From contig JBKCVA010000019.1 of assembly GCA_046318115.1 (NCBI GenBank), positions 1 through 52,401 on the forward strand: a stretch of DNA of 52,401 nucleotides, in the 5' to 3' direction. The notes below the pieces were generated by a model. It searched no databases. It was not told the DNA's origin and was given only the letters and a program-made list of their open reading frames with translations. Both the position numbers and the translations under genes were made by a program. Positions 14,898-24,400 of this stretch are shown one piece after another. The DNA is from Aquimonas sp046318115. Its GTDB lineage: Bacteria; Pseudomonadota; Gammaproteobacteria; Xanthomonadales; Xanthomonadaceae. Every line of letters begins with the position of its first letter. The first letter of the stretch is position 1.

Positions 14898-17321
14898 ATG
14901 AAGTTTTCCGAAAACTGGCTGCGCGAACACGTCACCGTCGAAGCCTCGCGCGAAGAACTCGCGGCCAAGCTGACTGCGATCGGGCTGGAGGTTGAAGAGA
15001 TCTCCGCGCTGGGTGAGCGCTTGGACGGTGTGGTGGTGGCGCAGATCGTGGACTGCGCCCGCCATCCCGAGGCCGATCGCCTGCAGGTCTGCACGGTCGA
15101 TACCGGCAGCGGCACGGTGCAGATCGTCTGCGGCGCGCCGAACGCGAGACCCGGGCTGAAGGCGCCGCTCGCCACTGTTGGCGCCGAGCTGCCGGGCGGG
15201 CTCAAGATCAAGCCGGCCAAACTGCGCGGCGTCGAAAGCTTCGGCATGCTCTGTTCGGCGAAGGAGCTTGGTGTCGATGCGGACGCGTCGGGGCTGATGG
15301 AGCTGCCGGCCGATGCACCGGTGGGCGCAGGCTTCGCCGACTATCTCGGCCTGCCCGACGCCAGCATCGAGATCAAGCTGACTCCAAACCGCGCCGACTG
15401 CTTCGGCGTGCGCGGCATCGCCTATGACGTCGCCGCCGTGTTGGGGGCGAACGTCAATCCGCTAAACGTGCCGACCGCTGCCGTCAGCAGCAGCGATGTG
15501 CTCCCCGTAGAGCTGCAGGCCGGCGCTGCAGCGCCCCGCTACTGCGGCCGCGTCATCGAAGGCGTGGATGCTGCGGCCCCCACGCCGCTGTGGATGGCCG
15601 AGCGCCTGCGTCGCTCCGGCATCCGTCCGATCAGCTTGCTGGTCGATGTCACCCAATACGTGATGCTGGAGCTGGGCCAGCCGATGCACGCCTTCGATCG
15701 CGCCACGCTGACCGGACCGGTCGGCGTTCGCGCTGCGCGCGCGGGTGAAACGCTGAAGCTGCTGGATGAGCGCGAGGTCGCGCTGGACGAAGGTTTTCTC
15801 GTCATCACCGACGCCGATCGCGCGGTGGCGCTGGCCGGCGTGATGGGCGGCTGGGACACCCGTGTCACCACCGGCAGCCGCAGCGTGTTCCTTGAGAGTG
15901 CGCACTTCGCGCCCGAGGCCATCATCGGCCGCGCCCGCAAGCTGGGCATGCATACCGATGCATCTCACCGCTTCGAGCGCGGCGTCGATCCCGAGCTGCC
16001 GCGGCTGGCCCTGGAGCGGGCGACCCAGCTGATCCTGGCGCAAGCCGGGGGCAGCGCTGGCCCGGTGACGGAAACATCCTTGTCCGAACATCTGCCCTTG
16101 CCCAAAGCCGTGCGCCTGCGGCGCGCGCGCTTGGCGCGCGTGCTGGGCGTGCACATCGCCGACGCCGAGGTCGAGCGCATCCTTCGCGCGCTGGGCATGC
16201 AGGTCGAAGCGTTTGACGGCGCTGCCGATGAACCCGTCGACGCCCTGCGCGGCTCTCACATCGGTGGCGGCTGGTGGGTGACGCCGCCCTCGCGGCGCTT
16301 CGATATCGCCATCGAAGAAGACCTCATCGAAGAGGTCGTGCGCATCCACGGCTACGAGGCCATCCCGACCAGCACGCCGACGGGCGCTATTCCGCTGGCC
16401 ATGCCCAGCGAAACCCGCCTCGGAGAGGGCGAGCTGCGCCGCGCGCTAGCCGGCCGTGGCTACCGCGAGACGATCTGCTTCGCCTTCGTCGAACAGGCGC
16501 TGCTGGATCGCTGGGGTCTTGCTGAGGGCGCGATCGCTCTGGCCAATCCGCTGAGCGCGGAGCTGGCGGTGATGCGCACCGGCCTGCTGCCGGGTCTGGT
16601 GCAGGCGCTGGCGCGCAACCGTGACCGCCAAGAGCTGCGGCCGCGCCTGTTCGAACTGGGTCGCGTGTTCCACCAGGGCGAGTCCGGCCCGATCGAGACC
16701 CTGCGATTCGCCGCTGCCGCCTGCGGCCGCGCCGAGGCCGAGCAGTGGGGCCTGCCGAAGCGCGCGCTCGACTTCTTCGACGTGAAAGCGGATTTGGAGT
16801 CCCTGCTGGCGCTGGCGGGCGACCCGGCGCGCGCCGAGTTCCGACCGACCACGGCCGGCTTCCTGCATCCAGGCCGCGCAGCGGATGTCTGGCTGGCAGG
16901 CCGCTGCATCGGCTGGCTGGGCCACTTGCACCCGGCTCTCAGCAAGGCCCTCGATCTCGCGGAAGAAGTGGTGGTGTTCGAGGTGGAGCTGGCGCCTGCA
17001 CTGGTGCGCGAGCTGCCGCGCGCACAGCCGGTCTCGCGCTTCCCTTCCGTTCGTCGGGATATCGCCGTGCTCGTCGCCGAGCCGCATCCTTGGTCGGCGC
17101 TGCACGATTGTCTGAAAAGCGCGCTGGCAGGCCGTGTGCAGGCCATTCAGCTGTTCGACGTGTACCAGGGCGAGGGCGTGGATCCGGGTTTCAGAAGCCT
17201 CGCTATAGGCTTGATTTTGCAGGACGTTTCACGCACCCTCACGGATCAGGATGCAGATCAGGCCATCGCCGATGCGGTGGCGGCGCTGTCCAGGACGTTC
17301 GGCGCCACGCTCAGGGGGTGA
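14898..17321 (+). CDS. pheT: Phenylalanyl-tRNA synthetase beta subunit
   Basis: 807 aa (E. coli 795). The beta subunit binds tRNA-Phe and edits mischarged Tyr-tRNA-Phe. Domains in order are MKFSENWLREHV, the EMAP/OB tRNA-binding domain (about 40-150, with RHPEADRLQVCTVD and CGAPNARPG), the B3/B4 editing region (about 210-385, LVDVTQYVMLELGQPMHAFD, GVMGG, DASHRFERG), B5 (about 410-485), the degenerate class II core, and the C-terminal FDX-ACB anticodon domain (about 713-807, VSRFPSVRRDIAVLV). It is followed after one base by ihfA. Confidence 0.98.
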   Translation: MKFSENWLREHVTVEASREELAAKLTAIGLEVEEISALGERLDGVVVAQIVDCARHPEADRLQVCTVDTGSGTVQIVCGAPNARPGLKAPLATVGAELPGGLKIKPAKLRGVESFGMLCSAKELGVDADASGLMELPADAPVGAGFADYLGLPDASIEIKLTPNRADCFGVRGIAYDVAAVLGANVNPLNVPTAAVSSSDVLPVELQAGAAAPRYCGRVIEGVDAAAPTPLWMAERLRRSGIRPISLLVDVTQYVMLELGQPMHAFDRATLTGPVGVRAARAGETLKLLDEREVALDEGFLVITDADRAVALAGVMGGWDTRVTTGSRSVFLESAHFAPEAIIGRARKLGMHTDASHRFERGVDPELPRLALERATQLILAQAGGSAGPVTETSLSEHLPLPKAVRLRRARLARVLGVHIADAEVERILRALGMQVEAFDGAADEPVDALRGSHIGGGWWVTPPSRRFDIAIEEDLIEEVVRIHGYEAIPTSTPTGAIPLAMPSETRLGEGELRRALAGRGYRETICFAFVEQALLDRWGLAEGAIALANPLSAELAVMRTGLLPGLVQALARNRDRQELRPRLFELGRVFHQGESGPIETLRFAAAACGRAEAEQWGLPKRALDFFDVKADLESLLALAGDPARAEFRPTTAGFLHPGRAADVWLAGRCIGWLGHLHPALSKALDLAEEVVVFEVELAPALVRELPRAQPVSRFPSVRRDIAVLVAEPHPWSALHDCLKSALAGRVQAIQLFDVYQGEGVDPGFRSLAIGLILQDVSRTLTDQDADQAIADAVAALSRTFGATLRG

Positions 17322-17322
17322 C

Positions 17323-17622
17323 ATGGCACTGACCAAGGCCGAAATGGCCGAGAAGCTGTTTGACGACGTCGGCCTCAACAAGCGTGAGGCCAAGGAGTTC
17401 GTCGATGCGTTTTTCGATGTGCTGCGAGATGCGCTGGAAACCGGCCACCAGGTGAAGCTGTCCGGCTTCGGCAACTTCGACCTGCGCAAGAAGAACCAGC
17501 GGCCTGGCCGCAATCCGAAGACCGGCGAGGAGATTCCGATCTCTGCCCGCACCGTCGTCACTTTCCGTCCGGGTCAGAAGCTCAAGGAGCGCGTGGAAGC
17601 CTATGCTGGATCCGGGCAGTAA
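17323..17622 (+). CDS. ihfA: Integration host factor alpha subunit
   Basis: 99 aa, standard length. IHF is a nucleoid protein that bends DNA by about 160 degrees and assists recombination and promoter looping. The DNA-binding arm is present as GNFDLRKKNQRPGRNPKTGEE, with the intercalating proline in the usual RPGRNPKTG. ATG 17323 lies one base after the pheT stop, so translation is probably coupled. The location after pheT is the conserved gammaproteobacterial one. Confidence 0.97.
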   Translation: MALTKAEMAEKLFDDVGLNKREAKEFVDAFFDVLRDALETGHQVKLSGFGNFDLRKKNQRPGRNPKTGEEIPISARTVVTFRPGQKLKERVEAYAGSGQ

Positions 17623-17968
17623 CGCTGAACTTCCGGCCATCCCGGCCAAGCGCTACTTCACCATCGGTGAGGTCAGCGAGTTGTGTCGCGTCAAGCCACA
17701 CGTGCTGCGCTACTGGGAGACCGAGTTCCCCAGCCTGAAGCCGGTCAAGCGCCGCGGCAATCGACGCTACTACCAGCGTCAGGACGTGCTCACCATCCGC
17801 CAGATCCGCGCCCTGCTGTACGAAGAGGGCTTCACGATCACCGGTGCGCGCCAGCGTCTGGAGGCCGACGGACAGCGCCCCAGCCCTTTGGCGAATGACA
17901 GCTCGCTGCAGATCCTGCGCGAGGTGCGAATGGAGCTTGAAGCCGTTCTGGCGCTGCTGAAATCCTGA
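17603..17968 (+). CDS. MerR family transcriptional regulator
   Basis: 121 aa. Residues 17-85 form a MerR winged helix-turn-helix (YFTIGEVSELCRVKPHVLRYWETEFPSL, then NRRYYQRQDVLTIRQIRALL). The C-terminal helix is short and has no cysteines or effector domain, so no metal sensing is expected. The start overlaps the ihfA end by 20 bp in another frame. A MerR gene directly after ihfA is usual in this group; its target is unknown. Confidence 0.88.
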   Translation: MLDPGSNAELPAIPAKRYFTIGEVSELCRVKPHVLRYWETEFPSLKPVKRRGNRRYYQRQDVLTIRQIRALLYEEGFTITGARQRLEADGQRPSPLANDSSLQILREVRMELEAVLALLKS

Positions 17969-18004
17969 GTTTTCGCATGCCGTCGCCAAGACGGCTGCGC
18001 AGTC

Positions 18005-18033
18005 GAGACAAGCCCACAACTCTCGTCTATACT
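18005..18033 (+). promoter_or_regulatory. Promoter of tRNA-Pro
   Basis: The -10 box TATACT (18028-18033) is preceded by GAGACA (18005-18010), a weak -35 box, with a 17-bp spacer. Transcription would start near 18040, leaving about 60 bases of 5' leader on the pre-tRNA. Confidence 0.5.
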
Positions 18034-18099
18034 TGCGCGCTCTGTACGGTCGACGCCTCTAGGCCCACGTACAGATCGCGGCACTGATCGGAATCGCGT

Positions 18100-18176
18100 C
18101 GGGGCGTAGCGCAGCCTGGTAGCGCATTTGCCTGGGGGGCAAAGGGTCGTCGGTTCAAATCCGGCCGCCCCGACCA
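18100..18176 (+). tRNA. tRNA-Pro (GGG)
   Basis: 77 nt, with CCA encoded at 18174-18176. The acceptor stem is CGGGGCG/CGCCCCG, the D arm GCGCAGCCTGGTAGCGC, and the anticodon stem TTTGC/GCAAA. The loop is CTGGGGG, giving anticodon GGG at 18134-18136, and the T arm contains GGTTCAAATCC. It reads CCC and CCU proline codons. The gene stands alone between merR and the iminopeptidase gene. Confidence 0.97.
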
Positions 18177-18331
18177 TCCGATCCATCCTCCGCTTGGCCA
18201 TTCCTCGCCTGTTCGCCGCGCTCGCATTTTCTTCGTCGAGCCGTTGGCCTGAGGTGTTTCCCCAAGCCGTGGGTCCCTGGCCCACCAAGCCGCTACACTC
18301 CCGAGCTTCCTCCATCGAGCGAGCTTGAGCG

Positions 18332-19273
18332 ATGCGCACACTCTTCCCCGCGATCGAACCCTATGCCAGCGGTGAGCTGGCGGTGTCCGAACGGCACACC
18401 CTGTACTTCGAAGAGTGCGGCAACCCCAAAGGCAAGCCGGTGGTGATGCTGCACGGCGGCCCGGGTGGCGGGTGCAGCCCGAAGATGCGGCAGTTCCACG
18501 ATCCCGCGAAGTACCGCATCGTGCTGTTCGACCAGCGCGGCGCTGGGCGCTCACGGCCGCATGCGGATCTCGTCGACAACACCACCTGGGACCTGGTCGC
18601 CGATATCGAGCGCCTGCGCGAGCACCTCGGCATCGAGCGCTGGCAGGTGTTCGGCGGCAGCTGGGGTTCGACGCTGGCGCTGGCTTACGCCGAAGCGCAT
18701 CCCACGCGGGTGACCGAACTCGTGCTGCGCGGCATCTTCATGCTGCGGCGCTGGGAGCTGGAGTGGTTCTACCAGGAGGGTGCCTCGCGCCTGTTTCCGG
18801 ACGCTTGGGAGCACTATTTGAAGCCGATTCCCGAGGTCGAGCGCGCGGATCTGATCAGCGCTTACCACCGTCGACTCACCTCCAGCGACCCGGTGGTGCG
18901 CGTGGCCGCCGCGCGCGCCTGGTCCGTGTGGGAAGCAGCCACCAGTTTTCTGCATCAGGACCCCGACTTCATCGCTTCGCACGAGGCCGATGACTTCGCG
19001 CTGGCGTTCGCTCGCATCGAGAGCCACTACTTCGTCAACGGCGGCTTCTTCGAGGTCGAGGATCAGCTGCTGCGCGACGTCGATCGTATCCGCCAGATCC
19101 CGACGACGATCGTTCACGGCCGCTACGACGTGGTCTGCCCCGTCCAGAACGCCTGGGATCTGAAGCGCGCGTTCCCCGAAGCCGAACTGGTGATCACTGC
19201 CGATGCCGGCCATTCGGCCTTCGAGCCCGCCAACGTGGATGCACTGGTGAGGGCGACGGAGCGGTATGGGTAA
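18332..19273 (+). CDS. pip: Proline iminopeptidase
   Basis: 313 aa. This cytoplasmic serine peptidase removes N-terminal proline from peptides. It is an alpha/beta-hydrolase of family S33 with the oxyanion motif HGGPGGG (41-47), nucleophile elbow GGSWGS with Ser110, then Asp266 (HGRYDVV) and His294 (AGHSAFE). As I recall, the crystallised Xanthomonas campestris enzyme, also about 313 aa, has its triad at the same numbers. The helical cap domain (about 130-240) contains the FIMLRR-like FMLRRWELEWFYQ region and GGFFE. Its place next to tRNA-Pro is probably coincidence. Confidence 0.96.
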   Translation: MRTLFPAIEPYASGELAVSERHTLYFEECGNPKGKPVVMLHGGPGGGCSPKMRQFHDPAKYRIVLFDQRGAGRSRPHADLVDNTTWDLVADIERLREHLGIERWQVFGGSWGSTLALAYAEAHPTRVTELVLRGIFMLRRWELEWFYQEGASRLFPDAWEHYLKPIPEVERADLISAYHRRLTSSDPVVRVAAARAWSVWEAATSFLHQDPDFIASHEADDFALAFARIESHYFVNGGFFEVEDQLLRDVDRIRQIPTTIVHGRYDVVCPVQNAWDLKRAFPEAELVITADAGHSAFEPANVDALVRATERYG

Positions 19274-19278
19274 GGGCC

Positions 19279-19306
19279 GGGATTCGGGATTGGGGATTCG
19301 GGATTC
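19279..19306 (+). repeat. GGGATTC heptads after pip
   Basis: Four perfect heptads, GGGATTC GGGATTG GGGATTC GGGATTC, start six bases after the pip stop. Together with the palindromic block at about 19358-19466 they fill the convergent pip/alpha-glucosidase gap. Confidence 0.8.
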
Positions 19307-19357
19307 GCAGAGCCAGTCTCGCCAGCCTTGACCTAGCGACTTGGGGCGAGCCCATTT

Positions 19358-19466
19358 GAGCCCCTCTCCCTGCGGAGCGGTTCGGGGACATCGGCTGCCG
19401 GTGCAGCCGATGCCCCGGGAGCCCGAGCGAAGCGAAGGCAAGGGGTTGCAGAGGGGCAGTTCGGAG
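19358..19466. repeat. Palindromic block with GAGCCCCTCTCCC module
   Basis: The block opens with GAGCCCCTCTCCC and closes with AGAGGGGC, and contains a strong hairpin at 19384-19416 (CATCGGCTGC, loop CGGT, GCAGCCGATG, extended by GGGG/CCCC). The opening 13-mer is also present inside the pullulanase insert at 22479-22491, so both are copies of one repeat family. It may also act as a terminator for the convergent genes. Confidence 0.6.
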
Positions 19467-19568
19467 CGACGAGCTGATTGACGTGCGCCAGCTTCGCTCG
19501 AATCCAGTCACAGTCGATGCGGCCAGGTGGCTGTGCGCAGCGTCGCGCATCAGCCTACAGCGGCGCCC

Positions 19569-21182
19569 TCACAACCGCGCAAACAACGCCCCATAGCCCG
19601 GGAGCTCCACGCGGCCGTCGCGCAGCGCGCCGCCGACTAGGCCGTGTCCGTCGAGCGCCTGTGCGCCCTGCGCTTCATCCAGCGCGAGCGTCTGCGCTTC
19701 CGCACTGAGGTTGAAGACGCACAGCAGGCGCTTGCCCTCGAGCTCACGTTCGAAAGCCAGTACCGGCTCCCGCGTCGCCAGCATGCGCACCGTGCCCCAG
19801 CGCAGCGCCGGCAGCGCGCGGCGGAACGCCATGAAGCGGCGGAAGCGCCGCAGCGCCGAATCGTCTTTGGTTTCCTGCGCTTCAGTGCTGAGAGGCAGAT
19901 GCTCGGCAGGCACCGGCAGCCAGGGCTTGGCCTCGGTGAAGCCGCCCCGCTCAACGCCGCGCCAGGGCATCGGCGTGCGGCAGCCGTCGCGACCCTTGAA
20001 GTTCGGCCAGAACGCGATGCCGTACGGATCCTGCAGCAGTTCGAAGGGGATATCGGCCTCGGGCAGCCCGAGTTCTTCGCCCTGGTAGACGCAGATCGAG
20101 CCGCGCAGGCTGCAGGCCATGGCGCTCAGCATCGGCGCCATATGCGCGGGCGGATGCGCGCCGCCCCAGCGGGTCACCACGCGCTGCGAATCGTGGTTGC
20201 TGATCGACCAGCAGGGCCAGCCCTCGGTCATCTTGGCTTCGAGATCGTTCACCGTGCGACGCACGTGCTCGACGCTGAAATCCGGCGTCAGCAGCTCGAA
20301 GCTGTAGCCCATGTGCAGGCGATCCGGCCCGGTGTACTCCGCCATCGTCTGCAGCGAGTCCTCCGACGAGATTTCACCGAGCGCGGCGACCTGGTCGAAC
20401 TCATCCATCAGCGCGCGCAGGCGGCGCAGGAAAGCGATGTTCTCGGGCTGGGTGTTGTTGTACCAGTGGTACTGGTAGGCGTAAGGGTTGTCCGGGCTGA
20501 AGCCACGGCCTGTGCGCAGTTCCGCGGGCTTGGCCGGGTTGTCGCGCAGCTCGCGGTCGTGGAAGCAGAAGTTGATGGCATCCAGCCTGAGCCCGTCGAC
20601 GCCCCGCTGCAGCCAGAAGCGCACGTTGTCGAGCGTCGCCTGCTGCACCTCCGGGTTGTGGAAGTTGAGGTCCGGCTGGCTGACCAGGAAGTTGTGCAGG
20701 TAGTACTGCTCGCGCCGCGGCTCCCATTGCCAGGCGCAGCCGCCGAACAGGGACAGCCAATTGTTCGGTGGTGTGCCATCGGGCTTCGGATCCGCCCAGA
20801 CGTACCAGTCGGCCTTGGGGTTGTCGCGGCTCTGCCGACTTTCCTTGAACCAGGCGTGCTCGATCGAGGTGTGGCTCAGCACTTGGTCGATGATCACCTT
20901 CAGCCCCAGCGCGTGCGCCTTGGCCACCAAGCGGTCGAAATCGTCCAGCGTGCCGAACATCGGATCGACGTCGCGGTAGTCGGCGATGTCGTAGCCGAAG
21001 TCCGCCATCGGTGACTTGAAGAAGGGGCTGATCCAGATCGCATCCACGCCGAGGCTGGCGACGTAGTCGAGGCGCTCGATGATGCCCGGCAGGTCGCCGA
21101 TGCCGTCGCCGTTGCTGTCCTGGAAGCTGCGCGGGTAGATCTGGTAGATGACGGCGCCGCGCCACCAGGGAACTGTGCTCAT
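19569..21182 (-). CDS. GH13 alpha-glucosidase (GH13_23-like)
   Basis: 537 aa from ATG 21182. The domain plan is a TIM barrel plus C-terminal beta domain, cytoplasmic or periplasmic; no signal peptide is seen. Conserved regions are VIIDQVLSHTS, the nucleophile Asp201 in GLRLDAINF, the acid/base Glu270 in ALGEISSED, and SNHDSQRV for the transition-state Asp. The numbering agrees with the Halomonas HaG and Xanthomonas XgtA enzymes, which hydrolyse maltose-like alpha-glucosides and also transfer glucose. It should finish degradation of the maltooligosaccharides released by the neighbouring pullulanase. A near copy of the GCATACGTATGC palindrome lies about 110 bp upstream. Confidence 0.93.
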   Translation of the reverse strand: MSTVPWWRGAVIYQIYPRSFQDSNGDGIGDLPGIIERLDYVASLGVDAIWISPFFKSPMADFGYDIADYRDVDPMFGTLDDFDRLVAKAHALGLKVIIDQVLSHTSIEHAWFKESRQSRDNPKADWYVWADPKPDGTPPNNWLSLFGGCAWQWEPRREQYYLHNFLVSQPDLNFHNPEVQQATLDNVRFWLQRGVDGLRLDAINFCFHDRELRDNPAKPAELRTGRGFSPDNPYAYQYHWYNNTQPENIAFLRRLRALMDEFDQVAALGEISSEDSLQTMAEYTGPDRLHMGYSFELLTPDFSVEHVRRTVNDLEAKMTEGWPCWSISNHDSQRVVTRWGGAHPPAHMAPMLSAMACSLRGSICVYQGEELGLPEADIPFELLQDPYGIAFWPNFKGRDGCRTPMPWRGVERGGFTEAKPWLPVPAEHLPLSTEAQETKDDSALRRFRRFMAFRRALPALRWGTVRMLATREPVLAFERELEGKRLLCVFNLSAEAQTLALDEAQGAQALDGHGLVGGALRDGRVELPGYGALFARL

Positions 21183-21287
21183 GTCGTGTTCCGGCAAAGG
21201 AGAGCCTGGCGGGCGATGGCGTGCAGGCGAGAGAAGGTGAAGGTGGCGGCAAGCTTAATCAGCGCTCGCAGCCATGCCGCGGCGCGT

Positions 21288-21299
21288 GCATACGTATTC
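21288..21299. promoter_or_regulatory. Candidate operator upstream of the alpha-glucosidase
   Basis: TGCATACGTAT (21287-21297) is identical to eleven bases of the perfect palindrome GCATACGTATGC found between the pullulanase and GH133 genes. The second half-site is imperfect (GTATTC). A central CG flanked by inverted arms is the usual shape of a LacI-family site. Confidence 0.55.
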
Positions 21300-21455
21300 A
21301 TGCGGAGCGCTTCGCGGCGCTTGCGCTATGCGGTTTGTTCGATCGCAGCATCAGATCGCTTCTGGTTGTCCGGAAAGCCTTTGCTCGCCGGACTTTGCTG
21401 CCATCGCACGCGCAGCAAACCGCCGCGCGCGCTTGCGTCGACGTCCGCTTCGACT

Positions 21456-24400
21456 TCAGTCCTCCGGATCGCCCGCCACCCACACCACCGCGGTGCGTGC
21501 GGGCACCTGCAGGCGCAGCTGCGCGTGCTCGGGCGCCGCTTGCGGCTCAAGCTGCAGGCTCGCCTGATGGACGCGCGGGTCCACGCCCTCCGCCAGCACG
21601 GGATGCAGGCGCCAGCTGCGGCCGATGCTGTGCTTTGGCACCCAGTCGAGGCGCACGCTCTGCGGCTCGGTGCTGACGTTGAGCGCATACAGCAGCTCAG
21701 GGTGCGGATTGCCTGCGAGCCCGCTGCCATCGAGGTGCGCCGCGATCAGCCCCGAGCTGGCGTCAATGTCGAGGAAGCGCAGCCGCTGCTGGACGTCTTC
21801 GGTGGATGACAGACGCAGCAGCGGCGTCTGCGCGCGCAGACGCAGCCAATCGAGGAAAGCGCGGCGCGCGTAGTCGACGATCTCGGGCGATGGCTTGAGC
21901 GCCGGGTCCGCCAGCAGATCGCGCATCTGCGGCCAGTCCTTGGCGTTGTCCCAGGCCGGCGGCAGGCCGCGGCCGAAGCCGTTGTCCTCGCCGCTGAAGT
22001 CCAAGCGGTTGAAATGATCGCCGCTGTCGTAGCTGTTGCGGTCCAGTGACTTGCTGCGCAGCACCTCGATGCCGGCATGGAAGTAGGGAATACCCTGGCT
22101 CAGCAGGTTGAAGGCCATGCCCAGCACCTGCACCCGCGCGCGCTCCTCGGCCGAGGTCGTCGGCGGCAGGCGCAGCGCGTTGATGTCGTACAGAGTCTGG
22201 TTGTCGTGATTCTCGACATAGTTGACGACCTCATTCGGCGAGGCCACGTAGCCCGCGGGTTGGCCGGCGTAGTCGAACTCGCCAAGGGAGCGCTCGACGC
22301 TGTTGCTGCCGCGCATGCGGTAGTCGCGCAGCGTGCCGGCGAGACCGATGCGAACGAGGTCCTGCGTGAGTCCGGGGTTCGAGATTCGGGATCGAGAGCC
22401 GGGATTGGGGATTGGGGATTCGGGATTCGTCTGCGATGAGTTCGCGCTTGAGGCGAAGGCAACCGAAGTGGCGTCTTCGAGCCCCTCTCCCCTGGAGGGA
22501 GAGGGGTTGGGGAGAGGGTGAGAACTCTCGCGATGCGCTGCCCCCTCTCCGCCAGCCCCTCTCCCACCGGGGGAGAGGGAGGGCGGCGCGGGAGACTCGC
22601 GCTCTTCCGAATCCCGAATCCCGAATCCCAAATCCCTGCTCTCAACCCACCCATTCAACCAGCCATACGCCGTCCGCAGCTCCGCTCCGGCGGTGGCTGC
22701 CCCGCCGCCGCGCAGGGCGTCGCGCGCGCGGTCGCTGAAGGTGGCGATGCCGCTGCCGGGCAGGCTCAGCTGGCTGGCCTGCACGAAGCGCGCGCCATCG
22801 GCGACCTCGCCGAAGTTCCAGCCCTCGCCGATGATCGGGATGCGCTTGCCGGCCGCTGCATCGACGGTGCGCATCAGCGCCAGCATCACCGCCTTCGGCT
22901 GGTGGCCCATGAGGTCGAAGCGGAAGCCGTCGATGCGGTAGTCGCGCACCCAGACCACCGCCGAGTCGATCATCAGCCGCGCCATCATCGCGCGCTCGGT
23001 GGCGGTGTTCTCGCAGCAGGTGCTGCGCTCGATCGCGCCCTTGGCATCGAGCCGGTGGTAGTAGCCCGGAACGATCCGGTCGAGCACCGACTTCGCATGC
23101 TGACCGGCATGGCTGGTGTGGTTGTAGACCACGTCGAGCCCCACGCGCAGGCCCAGCGCATGCAGGGCCATCACCATGCGTCGCAGCTCGCGGATGCGCA
23201 CGGCACCGTCGTGCGCGTCCGAGGCATAGCTGCCCTCGGGCACGGTGAAGTGCTGGGGGTCGTAGCCCCAGTTGTAGCAGTCCTCGTGCTTGATCGCGGC
23301 GAGGGTCGCCTGCTGCTGTTCGCCATCCGGCGGTCCCATCACCACCGGCGTCACGCAGCCGGTTTCAGGGATGGTGCTGATGTCGTAGACCGGCAGCAGA
23401 TGCACATCGGTGAGCCCGGCCTCGGCAAGTTCGCGCAAGTGGCGCATGCCCAGGCTGTCGCGTTGGGCGAAGCCGAGATAGCGGCCACGGTGCTGCGGCG
23501 GCACGCTCGCATCGTCGCGCGAGAAATCGCGCACATGCAGTTCGTACAGCACCATGTCGACGTTGTGCTGCGGCGCCGGCGGTCGCGGATGAGCATCCCA
23601 ACCCTCGGGCTTGAAGCGCGAATCCTCCAGATCGACGACCATTGCGCGTTGGCCGTTGGCGCCCAAGCCCAGCGCGTAGGGGTCGGTGACCCGATTGCGC
23701 ACCAGGCCCAGGCCGGGCACGAACACGTCGACGAGATAGCTGTAGTAGCTGCCGATGGAAGCCTCCGGCAGGCGCGCCGACCACACGCCGCTGGCCGCGT
23801 CGCGATCGAGCCTGCGCGCCGAGCGCGCCTGGCGCTCGCCCTCCGCGAACACGCAGACCGCAACGGACTGCGCGGTCGGCGCCCACAGTGCGAAGGTCGT
23901 GGCATCCGGACTCGGCAGCGCGCCGAGCGGCGCATCGAGTGCCGCCGGGTAGAGATCATCCAGCGCGGCGGCGTGCTGCACGCGGGTCATGGCCTGCACG
24001 CGGCCCTCGGCGTCGAGGGCCGCCAGCCGCAGATCGCCGCGCAGCAGTCCAGCGATATCGGTGCCTTCAGGCAGCGCGAACTCCGCACCTTCGCCGAACC
24101 AGGCGAACCGCTGCTGTTGTGCAGGCGAAACGGCCTCGGTCGCCGCCCTCAGTGCGAGCTGTGCGACCCCCTCATCGGGGCGACCCTCGCCATCCAGCCG
24201 GATCGTGGTGTCGGCATGCAGCAGCACGATGTCAGCGCCGGTGGGCGCCTGCGGCCAGCGCAATCTTTCGGCATCCAGCCAGATCGCCGCCGCTTCGGCC
24301 GGCAGGTCCGAGCGCGCCAGCACGCGGAAGTGGGTGGTCGCATCGCAGTCGGCGCGCAGGCTGTCGTCGGCCGCTGCCGCCAACGGCAGGCCAAAGAGCA

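Noticed and set aside
18100..19273. Functional link between tRNA-Pro and proline iminopeptidase
   Set aside because: They have separate control signals, and adjacency alone does not support a link.
22371..22643. Reading the pullulanase insert as a native linker domain
   Set aside because: Its DNA is made of the same heptads and CCCCTCTCCC modules that occur between genes nearby, so an inserted repeat explains it better.
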